This document shows, in pieces, positions 1-9,025 of a DNA stretch of 64,000 nt. Made by a program: the position numbers and the translations under genes. The notes under the pieces are model-generated. The model was not told where the DNA came from. It made no database searches and saw nothing but the letters and a program-made list of their open reading frames with translations. Numbering within the stretch: position 1 is the first letter of the stretch; every line of letters starts with the position of its first letter. The stretch comes from Saccharofermentans sp. (GTDB lineage: Bacteria > Bacillota > Clostridia > Saccharofermentanales > Saccharofermentanaceae), in the NCBI GenBank assembly GCA_016292135.1, contig JAEFAZ010000002.1:248001-312000 (forward strand), written 5' to 3'.

Positions 1-2498
1 ATGATGCAAACGGTAATAGCGGGAATTTCAGACTCGTATGGTATCTCGAAGCTGATACCGATTACTATTTTAAAGTCCGTACAACGACGGAAGACACGCC
101 GGTCAGTCCGGAAAACGATACCAAGATCACTCTGAAAGATATCACCGACAATACTGTTGTTGTGAAGATCGATGAGGAACATTTTCCTGATCCCCAATTC
201 AGAGCGGATGTCAGCAAATGCGATTTCAGACATGACGGCAAACTCTATAAGGATGTTGTAAATGAGATCTCAACGATTATCTATTTTAATAATCCTTCGC
301 TTGTAAGCCTTAAGGGTATCGAATACTTTACGGAAATCAAGTCGATGGACTTGCTGCAACTCAAGAATCTCCAGGAGCTTGATCTTTCCAAGAATACGAA
401 ACTTCAGAAACTGAGACTCAGGATCTGCGATAGCCTGTCATCCGTAAACATTTCCAACTGTGAGAGACTGACAAGCATCGAATGCAATCTCTGTCCCATT
501 GCTTCTCTTGATCTTAAAGATTGCAAGAACCTGACAAGCCTTTCCTGTTATGGATGCTGGCTCGAATCTCTTGACTTGAGCGGCAAAAGTAAGCTGACTA
601 CTCTCTCGTGTTACGACAATAACTTGATGAGTCTGAACGTTAAGGGTTGTACAAATCTCCAAACTCTTGAATGTTCCACCAACAAGGATCTTGAATCCCT
701 TGATGTGAGCGACTGTATCTTCCTTAACAAACTGACATGCGACGGATGTAAGATCTCATCTCTTAAACCCGGCAATAGAGTCAGCGAACTTAATTGTTCA
801 TCCAATGCTATGAAGGCTTTGGATCTTTCAGGATGTTCAATGCTTAAAAAATTGACCTGCCATGACAACGAACTGGAAGAATTGGACATAAGCGACTGTC
901 CCTGGATACAGGCGGTCTATGTTAAAAAATTCTGGAAAGACGATCCCGGTCAGTATTCGGGCAGGATTGAGAACAAGGATTGCATCTTCCGCTTCGACAG
1001 CGGTTTGCCGATTAGCGGAAAGACTAACACAGCCAATAAAGTTGTCGAGATTAATGCGACAAATTTCCCGGATGCAAATTTCAGGGCTGTGATCAAAGGA
1101 TACGATATTGACGGCGACAATTGGCTCAGCAGTTCCGAGATAAAGCTCATATCCGATCTCAGTGTTTACTATAAGCAGGTCGAAAACCTTGAAGGCATAA
1201 AATACCTTACGGAACTTGTATCTTTTAACTGCAACAACAATAAGATTAAGACTCTTGACCTGAGCGCAAACAAGAAACTTGAAACTCTTACCTGTTCACA
1301 AAACGAGATCACGAAGATAACGCTTCCGAAGGATTCAAAACTGCAAACGATTAACTGCAGCAAAAACAATCTCAAGTCTTTAGACCTCAGCGGCTGCAAA
1401 GATCTTATGTATCTTGATTGTTCCGAAAATAAACTCACCTCGGTCGATCTCAGTAAGAACACCGATCTTTGCTATCTCATGATCTACGTCAATCAGCTTA
1501 CGTCTTTGAACATCGGCAACAACAAGGATCTTGAAATTGCTGCCATCTTCGGCAACAAGATAAAGGAAATCGATATTTCCGACAATAAGATTCTTATCCG
1601 TGAGTATAAGGAAGGCGACAAGAGAGAATATAAAGGCGACGTCCCTTATTTCTGGTATGCAACACAATTCAACGGTTATCTGGGCCTTGTCGTTGATCCC
1701 GATACGAAGGTAATAAGCGAAAAGAAAATCTCCCTGACTCTCGATAAGAAGGAAGCAAATATTGTTTGCGGCAGTACGCTCACACTGAAGGCAACCTTGA
1801 AGAATTCCACATCAGCGATCAGCTGGAAGTCTTCCAACACCAAGATCGCAACGGTCGATTCCAAGGGTAAGATCACATCCAAGATGGCAGGCAAAGTCAC
1901 GATAACTGCAACAGCAGCAGGAAAGAGTGCCAAGTGTACTGTCACGGTTCTCTATAAGGACGTAACAAACACCGGTGATTTCTGGTATGCTCCCACAAAC
2001 TATCTGACAGCCAAGGGTGTCGTTAAGGGCTATGCGAACCAGACCGAGTTCCGTCCCTCTAACGATTGTACGAGAGCCCAGATGGTAACCTTCCTCTACA
2101 GGCTCCAGGGAGAGCCGAAGACCAAGGCGACCAGCTGTAATTTTACTGATATCAAGAGCGGTGATTACTACTATAAGCCGGTTATCTGGGCAGTAGAGCA
2201 AGGCATCACCACAGGCGTATCCAAGACCAGCTTTAATCCTCAGGGTGTCTGCACGAGAGCCCAGACCGTAACCTTCCTTTGGAGGATGGCAGGCAAGCCC
2301 GAACCCGGCAAGAACGTAAAGCCGTTTGATGATGTAAAGAAGACGGATTATTTCTACAAGGCAACACTCTGGGCATCCGGCAAGAAGATCCTCGCCGGTT
2401 ACGACGACAATACCTTCAGACCCCAGGGCAAGTGCCTGAGACGCCAGATGGTAACCTTCTTATACAAATACGATAAATATGTCAATGGCAAAGGATAA
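1..2498 (+). CDS. Leucine-rich-repeat surface protein with Big_2 and SLH anchor (5' end cut off)
   Basis: The frame is open from base 3, so the start lies outside the window; a GTG at 162 is only an internal codon. About 831 residues are visible. The first ~50 match the end of the beta-sandwich N-terminal domain of the paralogue at 4696. Two blocks of short leucine-rich repeats follow (L-x-x-L-D-L-S/C-N types). Each block begins with a cap of the type FPDxxFR, and the second cap holds an EF-hand-like calcium loop (DIDGDNWLSSSE, near 1109-1144). After the LRRs come a Big_2 Ig-like domain (from 1731) and three SLH repeats with CTRAQ-type motifs. It is probably exported and held on secondary wall polymer through the SLH domains. 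Ligand-binding or adhesion is an inference from the LRRs. It heads a cluster of three paralogues, 21 bp before the next gene. Confidence 0.85.
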   Translation, partial: DANGNSGNFRLVWYLEADTDYYFKVRTTTEDTPVSPENDTKITLKDITDNTVVVKIDEEHFPDPQFRADVSKCDFRHDGKLYKDVVNEISTIIYFNNPSLVSLKGIEYFTEIKSMDLLQLKNLQELDLSKNTKLQKLRLRICDSLSSVNISNCERLTSIECNLCPIASLDLKDCKNLTSLSCYGCWLESLDLSGKSKLTTLSCYDNNLMSLNVKGCTNLQTLECSTNKDLESLDVSDCIFLNKLTCDGCKISSLKPGNRVSELNCSSNAMKALDLSGCSMLKKLTCHDNELEELDISDCPWIQAVYVKKFWKDDPGQYSGRIENKDCIFRFDSGLPISGKTNTANKVVEINATNFPDANFRAVIKGYDIDGDNWLSSSEIKLISDLSVYYKQVENLEGIKYLTELVSFNCNNNKIKTLDLSANKKLETLTCSQNEITKITLPKDSKLQTINCSKNNLKSLDLSGCKDLMYLDCSENKLTSVDLSKNTDLCYLMIYVNQLTSLNIGNNKDLEIAAIFGNKIKEIDISDNKILIREYKEGDKREYKGDVPYFWYATQFNGYLGLVVDPDTKVISEKKISLTLDKKEANIVCGSTLTLKATLKNSTSAISWKSSNTKIATVDSKGKITSKMAGKVTITATAAGKSAKCTVTVLYKDVTNTGDFWYAPTNYLTAKGVVKGYANQTEFRPSNDCTRAQMVTFLYRLQGEPKTKATSCNFTDIKSGDYYYKPVIWAVEQGITTGVSKTSFNPQGVCTRAQTVTFLWRMAGKPEPGKNVKPFDDVKKTDYFYKATLWASGKKILAGYDDNTFRPQGKCLRRQMVTFLYKYDKYVNGKG
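1731..2498 (+). repeat. C-terminal Big_2 + SLH module, copy 1
   Basis: A 768-bp module encoding 255 residues plus stop. It is nearly identical to 3789-4556 and 6649-7416, with long stretches of exact nucleotide identity. It begins at the shared residues SLTLDKKEA and ends KYVNGKG. Confidence 0.9.
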
Positions 2499-2519
2499 GG
2501 ATATTTCCCGGAGGTTAAA

Positions 2520-4556
2520 ATGAGAAAGATAAAGTTATTCAGTTTTTTGGCAGGTATTCTTGTTGTGTTGACGCTGATCTCGTCTGTTTCAGGCGGGATC
2601 AGGGCTGCGGACGATACAGCAGATATAGGAACATGGAGAGGTTTCCGCAAAGGAGCTGTTTCATTTACATTCGAAATGGGCGCTCCGAGTCATATTAGCC
2701 ATGTCGCTCCTTTGTTTGATAAATACGGTTATAATGCAACATTCTATGTTGTTACCAATTGGGTTACTGATTGGGATTCCCTGCAAAAACTATCTGACAA
2801 CGGACATGAGATAGGGAGCAATTCCAATAGTTTTCCCCAAAATGTGGGAGGAGAAGAAGCAACATCTAAGAAAACGATCGACGCAAAGATCAAGAGTAAA
2901 TACGGATGTATTACTTTAGGTTACCCTAACGGTAAAGTTTCAACGAATATGCGCGCTGTTGAGGCCAATTACATAGCTGCAAGAACGCATGACGGTTCTT
3001 CCAGCAGTGATATCTATACTATGACATTTCATGGTCCTTCTTCCTGGTACGAGGTTCCCGCTCTTCTCACGGGATCGGAAACGAATTTTAAAACGACCAA
3101 GAACTTTACTGAAAAGATCGATCGAGTGGTCAATCAAGTCAATGGATGGGTCGTGTTCGTAACATATGGTATCAAGGATCAGAAAAACGGCCCTGCTAGT
3201 TATTCCCCAACTGACTTGTCTGTGCTTGATGGAACATTGTCATGGGCAAAGGAGAATGACAGAGATGTTTGGGTTGCACCTTTACGCGATGTCGCTATGT
3301 ATGTCCAGGAACGTAAGGCTTCGAATATCGTTAAGGTTTCATCCGATCAATCCTCCATAACATACAGGCTTACTCATAAGATCGCCAATGATATCAGTAA
3401 ATTTGATTATCCTCTTTCTATCCGCTGCCCTATTCCTTCCGGATGGGACAATGTGTATGTGAGACAGGGCAGCAAACAGCTGGAAACGACAACCTATAAT
3501 GGCAAGGTCTATTTTGACGCTATTCCCAACGGTGAAGACATTGTAGTTGAGAAGGCCCGCGCTATTGACCCTAATGTGACTCTTTCTCAGAATACATTTG
3601 ATTACGACGGAACAGTTAAGACTCCTGATGTAACCGTTAAAGATGGAGATGTAGTCCTCAAGAAAGATACGGATTACAAACTGACATATGATGCAGGCAG
3701 GATCGAGCCCGGTACATATAATGTCAAAGTCGCCATGACCGGCAAATACACCGGATCCAAAACGGTTTCATTTACGATCAAGAATCCTTCATTGACTCTT
3801 GATAAGAAGGAAGCAAGCATTGTCTGCGGCAGTACGCTCACACTGAAGGCTACCTTGAAGAATTCCACATCAGCGATCAGCTGGAAGTCTTCCAACAGTA
3901 AGATCGCAACAGTCGATTCCAAGGGCAAGATAACGGCCAAGATGGCAGGCAAGGTCACGATTACCGCAACTGCTGCAGGCAAGTCTGCCAAGTGCACCGT
4001 TACGGTCCTTTATAAGGACGTTACCAAGAGCAGTGATTTCTGGTATGCGCCCACCAACTATCTGACTGCCAAGGGTGTCGTTAAGGGCTATGCAAACCAG
4101 ACTGAATTCCGTCCCGCCAACGAATGTACGAGAGCACAGATGGTAACCTTCCTCTACAGGCTCCAGGGCGAACCGAAGACCAAGGCGACCAGCTGTAATT
4201 TTACTGATGTCAAGAGCGGTGATTACTACTATAAGCCGGTTATCTGGGCAGTAGAGCAAGGCATCACTACAGGTGTATCCGCTACGAAGTTCGAACCCAA
4301 GAAGGTATGTACCAGAGCCCAGACCGTTACCTTCCTTTGGAGGATGGCAGGCAAGCCCGAGCCGGGCAAGAATGCTAAGGCCTTCTCTGATGTAAACAAG
4401 AAAGATTACTTCTACAAGGCAACCCTCTGGGCATCCGGCAAGAAGATCCTCGCCGGTTACGACGACAATACCTTCAGACCCCAGGGCAAGTGCTTGAGAC
4501 GCCAGATGGTAACCTTCCTCTATAAATATGATAAGTATGTGAACGGTAAAGGCTGA
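2520..4556 (+). CDS. SLH-anchored protein with degenerate NodB/polysaccharide-deacetylase domain
   Basis: 678 residues. A signal peptide covers about residues 1-29 (basic start, long hydrophobic core, ends near GGIRA). Residues ~38-260 have the fold signature of family CE4 deacetylases (FRKGAVSFTF, then FDKYGYNATFYVVT, then NGHEIGS). The canonical catalytic Asp-Asp motif (TFDDG) reads TFEMG, and the His pair motif (SHTxSH) reads SNSNSF, so the metal site seems lost and the domain is probably a non-catalytic carbohydrate-binding pseudoenzyme. Further along are an Ig-like repeat (about 355-420, FDYDGTVKTPDVTVKDG), the Big_2 domain and three SLH repeats shared with its neighbours. The ATG follows CCCGGAGG. 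It is probably co-transcribed with the gene before it, and a strong terminator follows. Confidence 0.8.
   Translation: MRKIKLFSFLAGILVVLTLISSVSGGIRAADDTADIGTWRGFRKGAVSFTFEMGAPSHISHVAPLFDKYGYNATFYVVTNWVTDWDSLQKLSDNGHEIGSNSNSFPQNVGGEEATSKKTIDAKIKSKYGCITLGYPNGKVSTNMRAVEANYIAARTHDGSSSSDIYTMTFHGPSSWYEVPALLTGSETNFKTTKNFTEKIDRVVNQVNGWVVFVTYGIKDQKNGPASYSPTDLSVLDGTLSWAKENDRDVWVAPLRDVAMYVQERKASNIVKVSSDQSSITYRLTHKIANDISKFDYPLSIRCPIPSGWDNVYVRQGSKQLETTTYNGKVYFDAIPNGEDIVVEKARAIDPNVTLSQNTFDYDGTVKTPDVTVKDGDVVLKKDTDYKLTYDAGRIEPGTYNVKVAMTGKYTGSKTVSFTIKNPSLTLDKKEASIVCGSTLTLKATLKNSTSAISWKSSNSKIATVDSKGKITAKMAGKVTITATAAGKSAKCTVTVLYKDVTKSSDFWYAPTNYLTAKGVVKGYANQTEFRPANECTRAQMVTFLYRLQGEPKTKATSCNFTDVKSGDYYYKPVIWAVEQGITTGVSATKFEPKKVCTRAQTVTFLWRMAGKPEPGKNAKAFSDVNKKDYFYKATLWASGKKILAGYDDNTFRPQGKCLRRQMVTFLYKYDKYVNGKG
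3789..4556 (+). repeat. C-terminal Big_2 + SLH module, copy 2
   Basis: 768 bp, the same length and reading frame as copies 1 and 3, here attached to a NodB-like rather than an LRR N-terminus. Confidence 0.9.
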
Positions 4557-4581
4557 AACAGTTAAGAGTTGTAAGTTTCCG

Positions 4582-4620
4582 CACCCGGTCTGAAGGTCAG
4601 GCCGGGTGTTTTGCTGTTGC
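4582..4620 (+). terminator. Intrinsic terminator
   Basis: Stem CACCCGG (4582-4588) pairs with CCGGGTG (4602-4608) and is followed by a T-rich tail. It separates the second and third SLH genes, so the third needs its own promoter between here and 4696. Confidence 0.8.
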
Positions 4621-4695
4621 TTTTCTTTTCGGAGAGCTGGTAAAATAAATGGTTGCCAAAAAGGCAATACGTTAATGTATTCAGGGGGATCTCAT

Positions 4696-7416
4696 ATGAG
4701 GAAAAAGATCATGGGAATCGCAGTATTTGCGGTGTCTTTTTTATTGATGATAGGAATAATCACTGTCCCGGGCAGGAGCGTCAATGCAGACCAAGATGCG
4801 GAGATCAAGCTCGGACAGACAGTTGCAACAGATCTTTCCAAAGACAGTGTATGGTGGCTGAAATACGATGCGAAACAGGCGAAAATGGTTAGGATCGATA
4901 CATCCGGTCTTGTCTCAGCCTGTATCCATCTATATAAGGATTCAAAAGACGGAACTCTGATCGGGGACGCTAAATACTACACTTACTATCCGGAATCTGA
5001 ACCGCCTTTTATCAAATATCTTGAAAAAGGGACATACTATTTAGAGATTGAACCTCTTTTTTCGAGTTCTGGGACAGCGAATGATACTAAGGTCACCTTG
5101 ACAGATATTACGGATACGACATTGGTTGCGGATATCAATGAAAGCACTTTCCCGGATGTGAACTTCAGAAATTTTGTAATTGACAATTATGATCTTAGAA
5201 AAGATAACAAGCTGACTTCGGATGAGATCCTGGCTGCAACTCGTATCTCTATCAAAAATGACATTGCTTCTTTTAAGGGAATAGAGTATTTCAGTGAATT
5301 ATATTACTTTAACAGTGAACGGAACAAGATCACCGAACTTGATCTTTCAAAGAACAAGAAGATCAACACTATATATTGTGATCGTAACGATCAGTTAATG
5401 TCTCTTGATGTGAGCGGATGCAAGTCTCTTGAAGAACTCGATTGTTCGTCTAACGGCAATCTGGCAACTCTTAAACTCTCAGGATGTACTGCTCTATATT
5501 CTTTGACCTGTAATAATACTTTGTTAACTGTACTTGATCTCAGAAATCTTTCCGCATTGAATACCGTTAATTGCTACAATTGCAAACTGACATCTATCAA
5601 GGTCGCAGGATGCAAAAAACTTGACACGCTGATATGCTACAACAATGCCAACATTACTTCGTTAGATCTGACCAGTATAACTGATTTCCGAAAATTGGAC
5701 TGCAACAGTAATAATATCAGCAATCTTAAGGTGAACAACAAGATCGAATATTTGGATTGCAGCAACAATCAGATTAACAAGCTTGATATAACCGGCCGTG
5801 AAAGATTATCGTATCTTAAATGCAGTAACAATTCGGATCTTACTGACTTAAGCATCAGCGGATGTGCTTATCTTGAGGCTATTTTCATTCCTAAATATTC
5901 GAATACGGAAGGTACGGTATATTCACGGAAGATCGATTCCACGACAGAATGGAGACTCGAGATCGATCCTGCTACAACAGTTACCGTATCTGATACTCCT
6001 GCCAAAAAGGTGGTTCAGGTGATAGGAACGGAATTTCCGGATGATGACTTCAGAGATGTTATCAGCGGCTACGATATAAATGGTGACGGATGGCTTGATG
6101 AGAATGAGATAAAGACCATTAAGGAACTCCGTCTTGAGAGTATGGGCATTACCAATATTACCGGGTTAAAATGGTTGTCTGAACTTGAGGTGCTTGACAT
6201 TGACGGTAACAAGATCGATCAGATCGATCTTAGTAACTGCAAAAAGTTAACAAGATTAGAATGTTCGGGAAATGGACTGACCAAACTTGATGTAAGCACC
6301 CTTACAGAACTTATATACCTGGATTGCTCAGGTAATAAGATCAAGAGTCTTGATGTAAGCAATAACACCAAGCTTATGTATTTTTTAGCTCATTCAAACA
6401 ACCTGTCTTCTATTGACATAAAAAACAACAAGGAACTTATGATATTTTCGGTTCATGATAACAAAATTAAGAAGTTAGATATCACAGAAAACCCATTACT
6501 GCTGAAGGCGTTTTCGGAAGGCTTACAAACAATAAATACGATCAACGGAAAAGAATATGTTGCTTATGGATTTATATCACCTAAGGATTTTATTTTTGTT
6601 GAATTCGCATACGATAAGAATACAACACTCGTAACCGAGAAGCCTGTATCTCTGACTCTTGACAAAAAGGAAGCAAATATTGTCTGCGGCGCGACACTCA
6701 CACTGAAGGCAACCTTGAAGAATTCCACATCAGCGATCAGCTGGAAGTCTTCCAACACCAAGATCGCAACGGTCGATTCCAAGGGCAAGATCACTGCCAA
6801 GATGGCAGGCAAGGTAACCATTACCGCTTCTGCTGCAGGCAAGACTGCCAAGTGTACTGTCACGGTTCTCTATAAGGACGTAACATACACCGGTGATTTC
6901 TGGTATGCTCCCACAAACTATCTGACAGCCAAGGGTGTCGTTAAGGGCTATGCGAACCAGACCGAGTTCCGTCCCTCTAACGATTGTACGAGAGCACAGA
7001 TGGTAACCTTCCTCTACAGGCTCCAGGGAGAGCCCAAGACGAAGTCTAACGAGTGCAAGTTCGATGACGTCAAGAGCGGCGACTATTTCTATAAGCCTGT
7101 TATCTGGGCCGTCGAAAACGGCATAACCACAGGCGTATCATCCAAGAAGTTCGCTCCCAAGAAAGTCTGCACCAGAGCACAGACTGTAACGTTCCTCTGG
7201 AGGATGGCAGGCAAGCCTGAGCCCGGCAAGAATGCTAAGACCTTCTCCGACGTAAAGAAGACGGATTACTTCTACAAGGCAACCCTCTGGGCTTCCGGCA
7301 TGAAGATCCTCGCCGGCTACGATGACGGCACCTTCAAGCCTCAGGGCAAGTGCCTGAGACGCCAGATGGTTACATTCCTTTACAAATACGATAAGTATGT
7401 GAACGGTAAAGGCTGA
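4696..7416 (+). CDS. Leucine-rich-repeat surface protein with Big_2 and SLH anchor
   Basis: 906 residues from the ATG at 4696, chosen because GGGGG at 4684-4688 stands at the right distance and a signal peptide starts there (MRKKIMGIAVFAV onward, cleavage near VNA). An upstream in-frame GTG at 4606 lies inside the terminator and is rejected. Order: signal peptide; a beta-sandwich domain (~35-135) resembling PPC-type C-terminal domains; LRR cap FPDVNFR with an EF-hand-like loop (DLRKDNKLTSDE); LRR block 1; second cap FPDDDFR with a canonical EF-hand loop (DINGDGWLDENE); LRR block 2; Big_2; three SLH repeats. It is the full-length counterpart of the truncated gene at the left edge. Predicted cell-surface protein; calcium binding is inferred from the loops, ligand unknown. 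Confidence 0.85.
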   Translation: MRKKIMGIAVFAVSFLLMIGIITVPGRSVNADQDAEIKLGQTVATDLSKDSVWWLKYDAKQAKMVRIDTSGLVSACIHLYKDSKDGTLIGDAKYYTYYPESEPPFIKYLEKGTYYLEIEPLFSSSGTANDTKVTLTDITDTTLVADINESTFPDVNFRNFVIDNYDLRKDNKLTSDEILAATRISIKNDIASFKGIEYFSELYYFNSERNKITELDLSKNKKINTIYCDRNDQLMSLDVSGCKSLEELDCSSNGNLATLKLSGCTALYSLTCNNTLLTVLDLRNLSALNTVNCYNCKLTSIKVAGCKKLDTLICYNNANITSLDLTSITDFRKLDCNSNNISNLKVNNKIEYLDCSNNQINKLDITGRERLSYLKCSNNSDLTDLSISGCAYLEAIFIPKYSNTEGTVYSRKIDSTTEWRLEIDPATTVTVSDTPAKKVVQVIGTEFPDDDFRDVISGYDINGDGWLDENEIKTIKELRLESMGITNITGLKWLSELEVLDIDGNKIDQIDLSNCKKLTRLECSGNGLTKLDVSTLTELIYLDCSGNKIKSLDVSNNTKLMYFLAHSNNLSSIDIKNNKELMIFSVHDNKIKKLDITENPLLLKAFSEGLQTINTINGKEYVAYGFISPKDFIFVEFAYDKNTTLVTEKPVSLTLDKKEANIVCGATLTLKATLKNSTSAISWKSSNTKIATVDSKGKITAKMAGKVTITASAAGKTAKCTVTVLYKDVTYTGDFWYAPTNYLTAKGVVKGYANQTEFRPSNDCTRAQMVTFLYRLQGEPKTKSNECKFDDVKSGDYFYKPVIWAVENGITTGVSSKKFAPKKVCTRAQTVTFLWRMAGKPEPGKNAKTFSDVKKTDYFYKATLWASGMKILAGYDDGTFKPQGKCLRRQMVTFLYKYDKYVNGKG
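6649..7416 (+). repeat. C-terminal Big_2 + SLH module, copy 3
   Basis: 768 bp, again the same length. Parts are closer to copy 1 and parts closer to copy 2, as expected from recombination between the tandem genes. Confidence 0.9.
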
Positions 7417-7442
7417 TCACCATAAAATCAATTCAACTAACA

Positions 7443-7472
7443 GCAGAGGGCCGCACTCGTGCGACCCTCTGC
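7443..7472. terminator. Hairpin between convergent genes
   Basis: GCAGAGGG (7443-7450) pairs with CCCTCTGC (7465-7472), with an inner CGCAC/GTGCG stem. No strong T-run on either side. It probably ends transcription from both the SLH gene and the GH16 gene. Confidence 0.6.
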
Positions 7473-7509
7473 CATAGATGGAGATTCCTTGGGGGGGAAT
7501 AGTGTGAAC

Positions 7510-8919
7510 TTATTTGACTTCCTCGTAGCGGACGTTCCTGATGTGGATCGTTGCCGTGTAGCCGTGGTTGCCCATGTTGAACTCGAGACGGCCGTTGTTG
7601 TCGTCCTTCTGGTCGGAAGTGAACTCGTAGGTGTAGGTCTGCCATTTTTTCGTCAGCTCGAGTGTTGTATCAGGCAGATATCTGATCCAGCCTGCCGTAG
7701 GTGCCGTGACGGCCGTTACCATGTCGCGGGCTTCATCTGCTTTCGCTTCGAAAGTGACCCTGTATGTGTGACCCTTGATGACGGGAAGATCGGGCTGTAC
7801 GAGCTGGACGGAATATTCTTCGGTACCGCAGTTCGTGGACTTGATGACGATCTCGCCGTTCTTGATCTCAGCTTCGCCTTCGCCGCCGTTGAAGAGGAGG
7901 AACTTCCAGTTGACATCGTCGTTCAGGTTCTCGTCTTCTGCGAAGTCACCGTTAAAGATATAGTTGCCGTCTTCCAGGGCCTCACGGTAGTTTACTGTGG
8001 GCTTGGTGACGTCGGTGTTGTAGGAATCCTTCTGATATACGCGGACATAGTCGATCAGGAACTCAGCCTTATCGAAGTCTGTGGTCTCATCGGGGTTGCC
8101 GGGCCAGTTGCCGCCGACAGCCAGGTTCATCTGAACGAAGAAGGGCTGGTTGAAGGGCGCGGGGTATTCTTTCTCATCCTGTCCCTGGACAGCCGTGAAC
8201 CAGTCGTTGACGGTGAGGACCAGCATGAAGTCCGTGTAGAAACGCATCTCGCCGGGTTCCCATTCCACGGAGTAGGTGTGGAAATCAGATGAATATGTAC
8301 CGTTCAGTGCCGTGAGCGTGCCCTGCTGTTCAGCGTGGGGCTCGCCGTAGTGGATGGTCGAGTAGGAGAGGGTAGTGTCGTTGCCCAAAACTTCCATGAT
8401 GTCGATCTCGCCGCACTTGGGCCACTGACCGTAGAAGGATTCGTCCTTGGGCATCATCCAGATGGCGGGCCACAGACCCTGTCCTTCGGGAACCTTGGCT
8501 CTTACGACGACCTTGCCGTACTGGAAATCCTTCTTGTTCTGTGAATTGACCTTGCCGGAAGTGTAGTAGGGCCTGCCGTCCTTTTCGGTCTTGATGGCTT
8601 TCAGGACAAGATTGCCGTCCTTTACGAAAACATTCTCTTCCGAGTCTCTGTATTCCTGGAGTTCGTTATTGGTCCAGCCGACTTCGCGGATCTCGCGCGT
8701 CCAGTTGTCGAGGTTGAGCTCCGTGCCGTCGAACTCGTCGCTCCAGAGGAGCTTGTAACCGTCGATATCGGGCGTGGGAGTAGTGGGTGCAGTTGTTGTG
8801 GTTGCTTCAGTCGTAGTGGAAGGTGTTGTCTCGGGCGCCTTGTTTTCGGAACAGGAAACAAGGAACGATACCGACAGGATCAGTGCCACTGCGGAACTTA
8901 AGGCTTTTCTGTTGAACAT
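7510..8919 (-). CDS. GH16 endo-beta-glucanase (laminarinase/lichenase type) lipoprotein with C-terminal CBM
   Basis: 469 residues. Lipobox LVSC at residues 20-23, so the protein should be lipid-anchored outside the membrane. A Thr/Pro-rich linker spans ~30-50. The glycoside hydrolase family 16 domain covers ~55-295, with the catalytic signature EIDIMEVLG (E171 nucleophile, D173, E176 acid/base) and substrate-cleft motifs WSDEFDG and GLWPAIWMMP. The C-terminal ~150 residues (from DGNYIFNGDF) look like a family 4/9-type carbohydrate-binding module. Expected activity is hydrolysis of beta-1,3 or mixed-linkage beta-glucans; the exact linkage cannot be told. It is divergent from an AraC-type regulator, the likely controller. 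The start has AGAAAGG upstream. Confidence 0.9.
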   Translation of the reverse strand: MFNRKALSSAVALILSVSFLVSCSENKAPETTPSTTTEATTTTAPTTPTPDIDGYKLLWSDEFDGTELNLDNWTREIREVGWTNNELQEYRDSEENVFVKDGNLVLKAIKTEKDGRPYYTSGKVNSQNKKDFQYGKVVVRAKVPEGQGLWPAIWMMPKDESFYGQWPKCGEIDIMEVLGNDTTLSYSTIHYGEPHAEQQGTLTALNGTYSSDFHTYSVEWEPGEMRFYTDFMLVLTVNDWFTAVQGQDEKEYPAPFNQPFFVQMNLAVGGNWPGNPDETTDFDKAEFLIDYVRVYQKDSYNTDVTKPTVNYREALEDGNYIFNGDFAEDENLNDDVNWKFLLFNGGEGEAEIKNGEIVIKSTNCGTEEYSVQLVQPDLPVIKGHTYRVTFEAKADEARDMVTAVTAPTAGWIRYLPDTTLELTKKWQTYTYEFTSDQKDDNNGRLEFNMGNHGYTATIHIRNVRYEEVK

Positions 8920-8964
8920 AAGAACTACCGGCCTTTCTTATTTAATAATGTTACATTAGCACAA

Positions 8965-9004
8965 GCCCGGCCGGGCAGATGTATATATGATGACAATTAT
9001 TGTC
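8965..9004. promoter_or_regulatory. Two palindromes in the GH16/araC divergent intergenic region
   Basis: GCCCGGCCGGGC (8965-8976) is a perfect 12-bp palindrome. GACAAT-T-ATTGTC (8992-9004) is a perfect inverted repeat that overlaps the -35 of the AraC gene. Both are candidate operators for the divergent pair. Confidence 0.5.
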
Positions 9005-9019
9005 TTTTGATGATATAAT
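8990..9019 (+). promoter_or_regulatory. Predicted promoter of the AraC-family gene
   Basis: -35 ATGACA (8990-8995), 18-bp spacer, consensus -10 TATAAT (9014-9019). Transcription would begin at or very near the ATG at 9026, implying a leaderless or near-leaderless mRNA; no Shine-Dalgarno sequence is present. Confidence 0.55.
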
Positions 9020-9025
9020 CCGTTT

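Noticed and set aside
300..1600. Tandem DNA repeats in the LRR genes as mobile or CRISPR-like elements
   Set aside because: The periodicity reflects leucine-rich protein repeats with diverged codons and no conserved nucleotide unit.
3870..4667. Long minus-strand open frame (265 codons) opposite the SLH module
   Set aside because: It is the antisense of the Big_2/SLH coding region, recurs opposite all three copies, and has no start signals or recognisable domain.
7459..8292. 277-codon plus-strand frame over the GH16 gene
   Set aside because: Overlaps the catalytic GH16 domain in antisense and shows no motif or ribosome binding site.
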